Shown: positions 41,762 to 50,756 of the stretch, piece by piece
How the letters are laid out: each line of letters begins with the position of its first letter
Numbering within the stretch: position 1 is the stretch's first letter
Assembly: GCF_927798175.1 (NCBI RefSeq)
Contig: NZ_CAKMMP010000014.1
Span: 62,001-126,000 of the forward strand
Direction of reading: 5' to 3'
DNA: 64,000 nt
DNA from: Paenibacillus sp. JJ-223
GTDB taxonomy: Bacteria; Bacillota; Bacilli; Paenibacillales; Paenibacillaceae
Notes under the pieces: generated by a model
Seen by the model: the letters and a program-made list of their open reading frames with translations, nothing else
What the model was told of the DNA's origin: nothing
The model's database searches: none
Translations under genes and position numbers: made by a program

Positions 41762-43228
41762 TCAAACAAGCAGAATAAACTCGGTTCCTTTCCCAAGCGC
41801 GCTGTTGACGGTAATCGAGCCTTGATGGGCATCGACGATATTCTTCACGATGGCGAGGCCAAGCCCCGTCCCTACGCTTTCGCCGCGTACACGCGCTTTG
41901 TCCGCCTTGTAAAACCGCTCAAATATAAACGGGACATCCGATGGCGGTATGCCGGCTCCTTCGTCGCGAATGACAATCTTGGCTGATTTGGTTCGATTGT
42001 CTGTCAGTGCGCCAGCCTCAATGTATACATTTTTGCCCGAAGGCGTGTGGCGAAAGGCATTGTCGAGCAGATTGGTGAACACTTGCTCCAACCGATCTTC
42101 GTCCGCCTCGTGAAGCGTGATGACAGGCTGCTCGCAGCGCAAATGAAGCTGAATCCCCTGTTCCTTTGCACGTACCGAAAACTTGCGGTATATCCGTTCC
42201 AATAACTCGACCAGATTGATTTCCCTCATGGCCATATCGGTGTGCCCCGCATCCATGCGGGCCAGATCCAAGAGATCCTTGACCAATCTGCCCATACGCA
42301 GCGATTCGTCGTGGATAACTTGGATCAATTCTTCGCTTTCTTCCGGCGAAGCCGCCATCCCGTCTAACAAAGCCTCACTATACCCTTGCATCATGGATAA
42401 AGGAGTACGGATTTCGTGAGACACGTTCGCGACAAAATCGCGGCGCATCTTTTCCATCCTGACTTCCTCGGTAACGTCCCTAAGTACGGCAACCGCTCCT
42501 CGAACCACGCTGTCCTCGTACAGCGGGGCCATCTGCACGGACCAGACGCCCTGCTGGACATGAACGTTCGAACTCTGATCCTCGCCATCTTCCATCACTT
42601 TCTTGAACAAAGGGATCAACGGCTCGGGAACATCCCGGGATGAAGCGCCCCTATGTGCCGGTTCGCCTGCCTCCTCTTCTCCGGCCCAGTCCAGCGACTC
42701 CCACGCCTGCATAATCTTCTCTCCAGGCGGGTTGGTCAATATAATCTTGCCTTCGCCGTCAAATGTCACGACTGCATCCGTCATGCTCCTCAGGACGCTG
42801 GCCAAATGCTCCTTTTCATGATTCAGGTTGCGAATGTTGTCTTCCAATTGTGCCGCCATGTGATTGAACGTGTTGGCGAGCTCTCCGATTTCGTCGCTCG
42901 TAACCAGAGACAAACGCGTGCCATAGTTTCCCTTTCGAATGGCATTGGCCGCCTGAATCAGCTGCTGCATCGGCTGCGTGATTTTCGTAAACAAAAAGAG
43001 CGCAAAAAATGTCGTCAAGCTGAATCCGATGATGCAGACATAAGTAAACAGACGTTTGATGTCACGCGACTCGGATTCCGCAAAATTGGTATCGATATAA
43101 GGCAGCAAAAAAAGACCTAGCGCAATAAGTACACAACCCACAAGGCTAATAATGGTTAGCCACAGCTTCCCGACCAGTGACCTCCAGAAAGCGAAACTAC
43201 TTCGGAACTTCCAGTTTATACCCGACAC
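41762..43228 (-). CDS. resE: Sensor histidine kinase ResE
   Basis: Membrane kinase pairing with ResD to control respiration and anaerobic genes. It has about 488 residues. Two transmembrane segments (about residues 21-44 and 60-82), a HAMP domain, a PAS-like region, the H-box VANVSHEIRTPLSM (His271), N-box LLDNAFRHT and G-boxes DEGAGIP and GTGLGLAIVKN are present. The start is uncertain: the frame opens at a GTG inside the resD 3' end (32-base overlap) without a clear ribosome site. The GGAGG seen about 45 bases downstream fits no in-frame start at good spacing. Confidence 0.93.
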   Translation of the reverse strand: MSGINWKFRSSFAFWRSLVGKLWLTIISLVGCVLIALGLFLLPYIDTNFAESESRDIKRLFTYVCIIGFSLTTFFALFLFTKITQPMQQLIQAANAIRKGNYGTRLSLVTSDEIGELANTFNHMAAQLEDNIRNLNHEKEHLASVLRSMTDAVVTFDGEGKIILTNPPGEKIMQAWESLDWAGEEEAGEPAHRGASSRDVPEPLIPLFKKVMEDGEDQSSNVHVQQGVWSVQMAPLYEDSVVRGAVAVLRDVTEEVRMEKMRRDFVANVSHEIRTPLSMMQGYSEALLDGMAASPEESEELIQVIHDESLRMGRLVKDLLDLARMDAGHTDMAMREINLVELLERIYRKFSVRAKEQGIQLHLRCEQPVITLHEADEDRLEQVFTNLLDNAFRHTPSGKNVYIEAGALTDNRTKSAKIVIRDEGAGIPPSDVPFIFERFYKADKARVRGESVGTGLGLAIVKNIVDAHQGSITVNSALGKGTEFILLV

Positions 43229-43913
43229 CCCAAACGGTCGTAATCATCGCTGCCGACTCCGGCGATACTTTGTTCAATTTCTCGCGCAAGCGCTTGACAT
43301 GTGTATCGACGGTACGAAGATCACCGAAAAATTCGTAATTCCAAACATCTTTAAGCAGTTCTTCTCTGGAGAATACCTTGTCGGGCGATGTTGCCAGATA
43401 ATGCAACAATTCGTATTCTTTCGGCGTCAGACTGATCTCTTCCCCGCCGGCTGTCACGCGATGTGCATCGTGTTCGATGACCAGATGAGGGAAGACGATA
43501 TTGTTGCTGGAATTGCTTTCTTTGGACAGGTAAGCCGTCGCGGAAGAACGTCGCAGGATCGCTTTTACCCGGTAAATGACTTCACGCGGGCTAAACGGTT
43601 TAACGACATAATCATCGGCTCCGACCTCAAAGCCCTGTACCCGGTTAATCTCTTCTCCCTTGGCCGTAAGCATCAAGACGGGGGTCGACTTGACCTGTCG
43701 CAAACGGGTGCATACTTCCACACCATCCATGCCTGGCAGCATGACGTCCAACAGAATCAACCCATATTCCCCTGAAGTCGCTTTTCGCAGCGCCGTTTCC
43801 CCATCCTCGGCTTCATCGATTTCATATCCTTCTTTTTCAAGATACATCTTTAACAGTCTGCGGATTCGCTCTTCGTCATCCACGACCAGAATGCGGTTCT
43901 CATGTTCTGCCAT
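43197..43913 (-). CDS. resD: Response regulator ResD
   Basis: OmpR/PhoB-type DNA-binding regulator, 238 residues. The receiver domain has acidic residues in VVDDEE, the phospho-acceptor Asp56 in LILLDVMLPG and KPFSPRE with the conserved lysine. The winged-helix effector domain ends in TTVWGVGYKLEVPK. It regulates respiratory genes, nitrate and nitrite response and often its own operon. It lies about 150 bases downstream of resC and overlaps resE. Confidence 0.95.
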   Translation of the reverse strand: MAEHENRILVVDDEERIRRLLKMYLEKEGYEIDEAEDGETALRKATSGEYGLILLDVMLPGMDGVEVCTRLRQVKSTPVLMLTAKGEEINRVQGFEVGADDYVVKPFSPREVIYRVKAILRRSSATAYLSKESNSSNNIVFPHLVIEHDAHRVTAGGEEISLTPKEYELLHYLATSPDKVFSREELLKDVWNYEFFGDLRTVDTHVKRLREKLNKVSPESAAMITTVWGVGYKLEVPK

Positions 43914-44066
43914 TCCAAAATCCAGCCCCTTTGCAATAACTGCTTATCCACTTCTATTATGTTCGACTTTGCGAACAATATTTGAATGCCCCGATTGAAC
44001 GCAGGAGCCGCATGTGTATTCCATCGTTTCTTGCCGGAACGTAGAGCAAACGCCCGACTTTTCGTC

Positions 44067-45329
44067 CTAGTCCGCTCCAGCGTAGGAATGAAGGCCGGCA
44101 ATAATCAAGTTCACGCCGACCAGCGTAAACATGACGACCAAAAATCCCAGTACTGCAAGCCATGCCGATTTCCGTCCCTGCCATCCGCGGGATAAACGCA
44201 AATGCAGATAAGCGCTATAGTATAGCCAGGTAATGAGCGCCCATACCTCTTTGGGATCCCACCCCCAAAACCGGCTCCAGGCAATCTGTGCCCAGATCAT
44301 CGCGAAGATCAATGCCCCAAGCGTGAAAATCGGAAAACCGATCGCGATGGCCCGATAGCTGATCTCGTCCAGATCGTCCGCATCGATGCCGTCCAGCAGC
44401 GGTTGCAAAGCTTGTCCTAACGGCCTTCTTACAATCAGTCGGATGATGCCGTAGAGAATCAGGCCAACGATGATGGACCAAACTACGGTGTTTAGTTTGC
44501 GTCCCGCATTGACCCCGTTCATCCAGGATGGTGTCTCCAGCAGCGGTTGCTTCATGCCGAGAAACGGTTTCATGCTCTCCACTTCACTATTGTATGGTCC
44601 AAAAATGGGGGGCATGCGATAAATCACTTTATCTATTGTACTATTTTCCTGTACCTCTGTGTCAATGGCAGCAGGCTTTTGCACGAATACTGCTTCATAT
44701 CCCGCACCGCGAAACGCGAAAACCACGCCGATAAAACCAATCACAACGACGATGGTGACCATCGTGAACTCGACCCAGCCGCGCTGGCGGCGCGAGTTTT
44801 TGTCTTTGCCGCTGAAATCTACGGTGCGCAGCAAATACATGAAGCCGGCGGCGAAACCGACGGCGAAAAATGCCTCGCCGAGCGCAGCCAGCGTTACATG
44901 AATTTTCAGCCAGATCGACTGCAGCGCAGGAATCAGCGGCTGCACCTCCTGCGGAAACACGGCGGCATAGGCCATGATGAGGATGGTCAGCGGCAAAGCG
45001 AACAAACCAAGCAAAGATTTGCGGTAAATCGCATAGACGACGATGAACGCAACCATGATCATCATGGATAGAAAGCTCATGAACTCGTACATGTTGCTGA
45101 CGGGAATATGTCCCGCCCCCATCCAGCGGGTCGCAAAAAATGCCAAGTGGGCGATCAGTGCAACGATGGAAGCAACGAAAGCCCTTTTGCCCCACTGCGC
45201 AACATGCTTTTCGGGTTCGCGATTGCTCCATTTCTTGCCCATTACGGCGACGGCATATAACAAAAACGCTGCACAATACAGAAAAAAGGATACGATAAAT
45301 GCATCGCTGCTGAAATCCAATAAGCTCAT
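44067..45329 (-). CDS. resC: Cytochrome c biogenesis protein ResC (CcsA)
   Basis: System II cytochrome c haem-lyase subunit, 420 residues, strongly hydrophobic with about eight transmembrane segments. The C-terminal part holds the WGWDPKEVWALITWLYYSAYLHLR motif (about residues 351-374), the tryptophan-rich haem-handling segment of the CcmC/CcsA family. The start overlaps the resB stop in ATGA, so the two are co-translated and act as a complex. Confidence 0.95.
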   Translation of the reverse strand: MSLLDFSSDAFIVSFFLYCAAFLLYAVAVMGKKWSNREPEKHVAQWGKRAFVASIVALIAHLAFFATRWMGAGHIPVSNMYEFMSFLSMMIMVAFIVVYAIYRKSLLGLFALPLTILIMAYAAVFPQEVQPLIPALQSIWLKIHVTLAALGEAFFAVGFAAGFMYLLRTVDFSGKDKNSRRQRGWVEFTMVTIVVVIGFIGVVFAFRGAGYEAVFVQKPAAIDTEVQENSTIDKVIYRMPPIFGPYNSEVESMKPFLGMKQPLLETPSWMNGVNAGRKLNTVVWSIIVGLILYGIIRLIVRRPLGQALQPLLDGIDADDLDEISYRAIAIGFPIFTLGALIFAMIWAQIAWSRFWGWDPKEVWALITWLYYSAYLHLRLSRGWQGRKSAWLAVLGFLVVMFTLVGVNLIIAGLHSYAGAD

Positions 45330-46999
45330 GCCCGATTCCCCCCGTTATCCAACGACTTTTCGTGCGCCTCCAGATTCATATGCTGTAAAATGGCAGCAAC
45401 TTCACGCCGGAAACCGAACCAGTTTTTATTCGTGTGTCCCCCGAGCGTAAGCCGGCCGTCGTCGATGCGTATCCATATGCGGCGGTGGTTCCAATAAAAT
45501 CCCATAATCAAACCAAGCATAATAATTGCGGCCCCGACCCAAACGAAGGGCATTGCTTTGTCGACACGAATGTTCAAGTAGCTTATCGATGGGATGATGT
45601 CAACGTTGTCCATGCTGTCCACTTCCAGCCGCAGCGGCACCTCTCCACCGACAAGCTGTTTGTTGATTTCGTCCTGTTGAAACCGCTGCTGGTCGATCTG
45701 TTTTGGAAAATACAAATACTGGATGCCGTCATCCGGGAGCTCCGGGCCCGCAATGTGCAATAAAAAAGCGGGTGCATTCGGCGATGGTGATTTGGATATC
45801 GGCTCGCCCTGCTCGTCAAGCGCGAAATCCATAAATTTTTTCCTGACCTCGATCGTATACGGCCCAGCTTCAAATTGTTGCTGTGTATCCACCATATCCA
45901 GCTTAATCGAGCCGAACTTTTCACCTGTCGATGCGCTGACCAGCTCCGGGGTAACCGAACGAAGGGTCGGGGTTAAATCATAATCGAATTGATATGCCTT
46001 CAAGCCCTTGTAATTCAAAGGGTCATTCACCCTGATATCATGCCTCGCAACCTCGACGAGCCGGGGTTCCTTGGTTAAATCGGAACAATCGGCCGTACAT
46101 TCGTACAAGACCGCTTTGGTTTCAAACAGTTTCGGCACGGTTTTGTTCAAGTTGCGGAACTGCTCCGGCACCTCGTTCTCGTCGTAAAATTCCACCGTAA
46201 ACTTCTCGTTCTTCAAGTACATGGACGTATTGGGGATTTTTCGGATCTCCCCTTCCGGAAATGCGACATGCTCGTCCAGATTCAGACCAGGCAAACCTCG
46301 CGCAAGCACGGCCAGCAAAAAAATGATCAAGCCGATATGAATGACATAAGGTCCCCATCGGCTGAATCGCTGCTTCTCGGCAAGCAATGCACCGCCTTCG
46401 GTGTGTACGCGATATCCTTTCTTTTTCAGCGGCGTAACCGCTTTCGTAATCCAATCTTCGGCAGCCTCATCAATGTGGCCTTGGTAGGTGAGTCGTTGCC
46501 TCGTCAGAAACTGCATATGTTTACGTATTTTTTGCTTGTTCAGTGCCTTGTACAGCGGAAGGACCCGGTCAAGGCTGCATATAACCAGCGAAGCACCGAT
46601 CATGACAAGCAGCAGAATGAACCACCATGACTCATATGTATGGGATAACCCCAGCAAATAATAAACATGCCCCAATTGCCCGTAGGTTTCTTTGTAATAC
46701 ACGGAAGGATCGATATTAAGAAAAGTGCTTTCCTGAGGATAAATCGTTCCCAGCATCGAGCCGAGCAGCGTGAGCACGATCAAATACACGGCGATCTTGA
46801 CGGATGAAAAAAAGTTCCAAACGCGATCGATGATATTGGGATTCTTTCGTTGTGAACGTCTCGCCATGCCGTCATAACGCATCTCGAGCACTTCGTTCGA
46901 TTGGGCTTCCGCCTCCAGCAGCGGCTTTCCGCATGCTTCGCACAACACGGTGCCGGTCGGATTCTGGTGTCCGCATTCGCATTTCGTATTTTGGAACAC
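45326..46999 (-). CDS. resB: Cytochrome c biogenesis protein ResB (Ccs1)
   Basis: Partner of ResC in System II cytochrome c synthesis, 557 residues. It starts with a zinc ribbon CECGHQNPTGTVLCEACG (Cys7, Cys9, Cys19, Cys22). Transmembrane segments include VKIAVYLIVLTLLGSMLGTIYP and a pair before a large extracytoplasmic domain, closing with one near the C-terminus. The N-terminal ribbon also occurs in B. subtilis ResB. The gene begins 14 bases after the resA stop. Confidence 0.94.
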   Translation of the reverse strand: MFQNTKCECGHQNPTGTVLCEACGKPLLEAEAQSNEVLEMRYDGMARRSQRKNPNIIDRVWNFFSSVKIAVYLIVLTLLGSMLGTIYPQESTFLNIDPSVYYKETYGQLGHVYYLLGLSHTYESWWFILLLVMIGASLVICSLDRVLPLYKALNKQKIRKHMQFLTRQRLTYQGHIDEAAEDWITKAVTPLKKKGYRVHTEGGALLAEKQRFSRWGPYVIHIGLIIFLLAVLARGLPGLNLDEHVAFPEGEIRKIPNTSMYLKNEKFTVEFYDENEVPEQFRNLNKTVPKLFETKAVLYECTADCSDLTKEPRLVEVARHDIRVNDPLNYKGLKAYQFDYDLTPTLRSVTPELVSASTGEKFGSIKLDMVDTQQQFEAGPYTIEVRKKFMDFALDEQGEPISKSPSPNAPAFLLHIAGPELPDDGIQYLYFPKQIDQQRFQQDEINKQLVGGEVPLRLEVDSMDNVDIIPSISYLNIRVDKAMPFVWVGAAIIMLGLIMGFYWNHRRIWIRIDDGRLTLGGHTNKNWFGFRREVAAILQHMNLEAHEKSLDNGGNRA

Positions 47000-47013
47000 G
47001 ACTAGACCTCCTG

Positions 47014-47541
47014 TCAGGGCTGATTGGCCAGTTGCGAAATTTTCGCGTCAAGCGTGTTCAGATCAAGCTGACCGATGTGAATGGTCGAGATTTTGCCCGT
47101 ATTCGATACAAAAAACGTGGTTGGCATCGGCGATATGCCATAATTCCGGATCGAAGTTTTGTCGCGGTCGAGCATAATCGGGAATGTAATGCCAAGCTGC
47201 TGCACGAAATTTTCAACGGTCATCCGATCCTCGCCAGCATTAATGCCGATGAATTGAACGCCTTTGTCTTTCCATTTGTCCGCTTGAGCTTGAAGGGCAG
47301 GCATTTCTTTGACGCAAGGCTCGCACCAAGTTCCCCAGAAATTAATGACCAAGGCCTTCCCTTCATACTCATCGGACGCATGTACCTGACCATCCAGGCC
47401 CAGCAATTCAAAAGAAGGAGCCTTGTCCCCTTCTCTCGGCTTGCCGTTCGAGCCGGATACGGACGTGGAAATGGCGTATCCGCCCAACACCAGGATCAAT
47501 AACAAAATGACGATTTGCACCGTTCTTCTTGATTTCCCCAT
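47014..47541 (-). CDS. resA: Thiol-disulfide oxidoreductase ResA
   Basis: Membrane-anchored thioredoxin-like protein that reduces apocytochrome c cysteines before haem attachment. It has 175 residues: anchor IVILLLILVLGGYAIS (about residues 10-25), active site WCEPC (Cys73, Cys76) and a cis-proline loop in SPMPTTFFV. The ATG at 47541 follows AAGGGGAG; the longer frame is not supported. It heads the res operon. Confidence 0.95.
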   Translation of the reverse strand: MGKSRRTVQIVILLLILVLGGYAISTSVSGSNGKPREGDKAPSFELLGLDGQVHASDEYEGKALVINFWGTWCEPCVKEMPALQAQADKWKDKGVQFIGINAGEDRMTVENFVQQLGITFPIMLDRDKTSIRNYGISPMPTTFFVSNTGKISTIHIGQLDLNTLDAKISQLANQP

Positions 47542-47621
47542 GTGCCGCTCCCCTTTTGAATGACTGGTTCTTCCCATGCTTTTTCCTGTTCATCGATATT
47601 TCTGTGAACATCCTATGAACA

Positions 47622-47644
47622 ATTATAACGAATTTCGTCACAAA
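47622..47644 (-). promoter_or_regulatory. Promoter of resA with possible ResD box
   Basis: Perfect TATAAT (47627-47622) without a consensus -35. TTTGTGACG (47644-47636) resembles the ResD-binding consensus TTTGTGAAT, which would fit autoregulation of resABCDE. The match is short. Confidence 0.45.
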
Positions 47645-47680
47645 TCCGCGGCGGTTTTATGAATTTTGTGTGTCCTTCGT

Positions 47681-48439
47681 TTACCTTTTTTTCATTTTTT
47701 TGGCTGGTTCCGATTTGGCGAGCTGGATCAGGTTGTTCACCTCTTCTTTGGTAAGCGGACGCGTGAGCCCTCTCTTCAGGTTTTGCAGCAAAATGCCGCC
47801 AAACGCAATCCGCTTCAGCCGGGTCACCGGATGGTTGATCGCTTCGAACATACGTCTGACTTGACGGTTACGGCCTTCGTAGATCGTAATCGAAATGACA
47901 GCCTCTTTGCCATTCGGGTCCACATCCTTGTATTCCACTTCAGCAGGTGCGGTCATCCCGTCTTCGAGCATGATGCCGTCCCTTAATTTCTCCAATTCGC
48001 TGCCGTGCGGCACACCTTTCACCGTAGCGAGGTACGTTTTGGGAACATGGTGCTTCGGATGCGTCAGCAAGTGCGCAAACTCACCGTCATTGGTCAGGAT
48101 CAGTAGCCCTTCGGTATCGTAATCCAGACGGCCTACAGGATAGACACGTTCCTTCACACCTTTGAGATAATCGGATACGATTTTGCGGCCCTCCGGATCG
48201 GATGCGCTTGTAATGACGCCTTTCGGTTTGTTCATCAGCAAGTACACTTTCTTCTCGCTGCGGATCGGTTTGCCGTTTACCGTGATAATATCCTCGTCGG
48301 GGTTCGCTTTCGTACCCAGTTCGGTTACGACCTCCCCGTTAACTTCAACCTTGCCGGACAGGATCAGTTCCTCGCTTTTGCGGCGGGATGCAATTCCTGC
48401 CTGTGCAATAATTTTTTGTAATCTTTCCATGTTTGTCAT
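47681..48439 (-). CDS. rluB: Pseudouridine synthase RluB
   Basis: RsuA/RluB-family enzyme that modifies 23S rRNA. It has 252 residues. An S4-like RNA-binding N-terminus (MERLQKIIAQAGIASRRKSE) is followed by the synthase domain with the catalytic aspartate in PVGRLDYDTEGLLILTND, and the RNRQVRRMFEAINHPVTRLKR motif near the C-terminus. The first ATG has a close ribosome site and is used here; a second ATG three codons in is possible. It lies upstream of resA as in B. subtilis. Confidence 0.94.
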   Translation of the reverse strand: MTNMERLQKIIAQAGIASRRKSEELILSGKVEVNGEVVTELGTKANPDEDIITVNGKPIRSEKKVYLLMNKPKGVITSASDPEGRKIVSDYLKGVKERVYPVGRLDYDTEGLLILTNDGEFAHLLTHPKHHVPKTYLATVKGVPHGSELEKLRDGIMLEDGMTAPAEVEYKDVDPNGKEAVISITIYEGRNRQVRRMFEAINHPVTRLKRIAFGGILLQNLKRGLTRPLTKEEVNNLIQLAKSEPAKKMKKR

Positions 48440-48551
48440 GTCACCTCACCCTAATGATACCCATCAAGGGCAGAAATCACAAGAAATATCCGTTCAAATG
48501 GCAAACTGGATATCGCTCATGCTTTCTATTCTTCTCATAATGCTGCCAAAT

Positions 48552-48593
48552 AAAAAACCCGCCTTCAAGCTCCTGCATAGGAACAGGCTTGAA
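48552..48593 (-). terminator. Terminator after the serine protease gene
   Basis: TTCAAGCCTG and CAGGAGCTTGAA arms pair with one unpaired base, and a GGCGGG then six T residues follow on the minus strand, about 60 bases after the stop at 48651. The rest of the 210-base gap before rluB shows nothing recognised. Confidence 0.75.
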
Positions 48594-48650
48594 AAACGAG
48601 TCTTTTCCGGACCAGCTCAATATGGTGCCGCCAAATCGATCAGAAATCGT

Positions 48651-49472
48651 TTAGTTCACTTTTCCTTGCACAACCACCGTTTTTTTGGATGAAGCGGCGG
48701 ATGCGCCGCCGTTAATAAAGGACTGCAGCGTTTTTGATGTGATGTAATAGGTGCGTCCCCCGTACGTAAAGGTCATCATCCCGACAACCTGGTTGTTCTG
48801 ATTAAGCACCGGGCCGCCGGAATTTCCTTGAGCCATCGCTTTCACAATGCTGCCGATGCCCTTTTTGCCCGGAACGTCCGTTGCGGCTGCATCGGCTACA
48901 CGGCTCTTGGCAATCGTGTTATAGGTGGAAGGAAACTCCTCTCCTAACAACAACAAATCGCCGTCCGGATTTTCCGGAAAACCGATCGTGTAAACGATCT
49001 GGTTGTCTTTGGCATTGGCGAACGTAACCGGCTGTGCATCCAGCGGTTTCTCCAACTTCAGCAGGGCCATATCCGTCACCGGGTCGGTTTTGATAATGGC
49101 CGCTTTGATGGGTTGTTCCGGATCGGCCGGACTGGCAATGGATAACGTCGCCTCATCGCCTTTCGGAAGCTCCGCATAATCCTGCACCACATGATAGTTG
49201 GTCAACACCATATCTTTAGCAACCAGGATGGACGTACCGACATCGTAATAAACCGCGTCAGGCTCGTCCTGTTTGATCCATCGAACGTTCACAACAGGAA
49301 AAGAGTCGGCCGAGATCGCCAGCTTTTCGCGCAGTTGTTGATCGAAATAACCCGTAAAATGAATGGTGCTTGTGGACTGGGCGGCAGCCATGCCCGTTTG
49401 GCCCGCAAGCAGCGCCATTGCAACCATTCCCGACATGCCGAATCGAAGCACACGTTTCCATTGGTTCTGCAT
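48651..49472 (-). CDS. Secreted trypsin-like serine protease
   Basis: 273 residues. A signal peptide (about residues 8-32, ending near AAAQS) precedes a chymotrypsin-fold domain. The catalytic triad is visible: His94 in LTNYHVV, Asp134 in DMALLKL and Ser218 in AQGNSGGPV. The oxyanion region and the C-terminal substrate pocket (GMMTFTYGGRTYYI) follow. No PDZ domain is present, unlike DegP/HtrA. It is encoded between rluB and spmB, where B. subtilis has no such gene. The substrate is unknown. Confidence 0.9.
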   Translation of the reverse strand: MQNQWKRVLRFGMSGMVAMALLAGQTGMAAAQSTSTIHFTGYFDQQLREKLAISADSFPVVNVRWIKQDEPDAVYYDVGTSILVAKDMVLTNYHVVQDYAELPKGDEATLSIASPADPEQPIKAAIIKTDPVTDMALLKLEKPLDAQPVTFANAKDNQIVYTIGFPENPDGDLLLLGEEFPSTYNTIAKSRVADAAATDVPGKKGIGSIVKAMAQGNSGGPVLNQNNQVVGMMTFTYGGRTYYITSKTLQSFINGGASAASSKKTVVVQGKVN

Positions 49473-49539
49473 CTGTTGTTCTCCTCTCCCACGCTATCCA
49501 TCTAGCATATCTGATATATCGGAAGAGAAGCAACATTTT

Positions 49540-50082
49540 TTAACCAAACACAATCAAACAGATGGCAAGCGCAGCGATGAATCCGACAACGTCGGAAAAG
49601 AGCCCCACTTTAAGAGCATACCGGCCATTTCGTATGCCCACCGCTCCAAAATAGACGGTCAACACATACAACGTCGTGTCCGTGCTTCCCTGGATGGTCG
49701 AAGCCATTCTGCCAATCATGGAGTCGGGCCCATAGGTTTTGATCAGATCTGTCGTAAAAGCAAGTGATCCCGTGCCGGTCAGCGGGCGCAAAATGCCCAG
49801 CGGCAGCACTTCGCCCGGGACCCCCATCCAGGAAAACAGCGGGGCGATCAGGCTGATGACGAAATCGAGCGCACCCGAAGCGCGAAACACGCTGATGGCT
49901 ACCATCATGCCCACCAAATGCGGAATGATGCTGATCGCCGTTCCGAATCCCTCTTTGGCTCCATCAACAAAGGATTCATAAACCGGTACCTTTTTGGCGA
50001 ACGCATATAATGGTATAAACGCGATGATAACCGGAATGGCCCAGACCGAAATCCAGTTGATGAAGGTTAACACAGGACTCAT
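49540..50082 (-). CDS. spmB: Spore maturation protein B
   Basis: 180-residue membrane protein of the nucleoside-recognition (Gate) family, needed in B. subtilis for spore-core dehydration. Seen: MSPVLTFINWISVWAIPVII, GTAISIIPHLVGMMVAISVFRASG, and the GSLAFTTDLIKTYGPDSMIGRMAST and GSTDTTLYVLTVYFGAVG segments. The start overlaps the spmA stop in ATGA, and the two act together. Confidence 0.95.
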   Translation of the reverse strand: MSPVLTFINWISVWAIPVIIAFIPLYAFAKKVPVYESFVDGAKEGFGTAISIIPHLVGMMVAISVFRASGALDFVISLIAPLFSWMGVPGEVLPLGILRPLTGTGSLAFTTDLIKTYGPDSMIGRMASTIQGSTDTTLYVLTVYFGAVGIRNGRYALKVGLFSDVVGFIAALAICLIVFG

Positions 50083-50705
50083 CCTTTCATGAGTGGTTTG
50101 CCGCCTGAATGCACGTTTGGCGGTCTTTTCATCGCTCTTCTCCTGTACCATCGATCCGCCCCGAGCGCAGCCACAGTCGCGATCACGGTGGCCATCAACG
50201 TTGTGCCTACAATCTCGGTCGCGTTCGCCGAATGATAATTCAGCCTGATCGCGATGAGCGTGGTCGGAATAATCGTTATGCTTGCCGTATTCAATGCCAG
50301 CAGCGTGCACATGGCCGGAGAAGCCGTCTGTTTGTCCGGATTAAGCTCCTGCAGCTCCTGCATCGCCTTGATGCCCATCGGGGTTGCCGCATTCCCCAGT
50401 CCCAGCAAGTTGGCACTCATATTGGACAAGATATATCCCATTGCCGGATGATTGCGAGGCACGTCCGGAAACAGGAACGCGACGACAGGGCCTAACAATT
50501 TCGCGATTCTGCTGAGCAATCCGGCATCCTCCGCCATTTTCATCATGCCCATCCAGAAGACGAGCACGCTGATCAGTCCCAAACATACCGTGACGCCCGT
50601 TGCCGCCCCATCGAATGCCGCCTGGGTAACCACTTCAATATTGCCTTTAGCGGCTGCAAACGCAAATCCCGTCACAATCATCAGCAGCCAAATGATATTA
50701 ATCAC
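50079..50705 (-). CDS. spmA: Spore maturation protein A
   Basis: 208-residue membrane protein of the same family as SpmB, with the conserved NMSANLLGLGNAATPMGIKAM segment near residues 94-114 and LALNTASITIIPTTLIAIR. Together with SpmB and DacB it adjusts cortex structure and dehydration of the spore core. It lies about 50 bases downstream of dacB, the B. subtilis order. Confidence 0.96.
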   Translation of the reverse strand: MINIIWLLMIVTGFAFAAAKGNIEVVTQAAFDGAATGVTVCLGLISVLVFWMGMMKMAEDAGLLSRIAKLLGPVVAFLFPDVPRNHPAMGYILSNMSANLLGLGNAATPMGIKAMQELQELNPDKQTASPAMCTLLALNTASITIIPTTLIAIRLNYHSANATEIVGTTLMATVIATVAALGADRWYRRRAMKRPPNVHSGGKPLMKG

Positions 50706-50756
50706 AAGCTGGCCTCCTTTCCAAAAACGATTTTCGTTTTGCTGGCTTGCACCATA

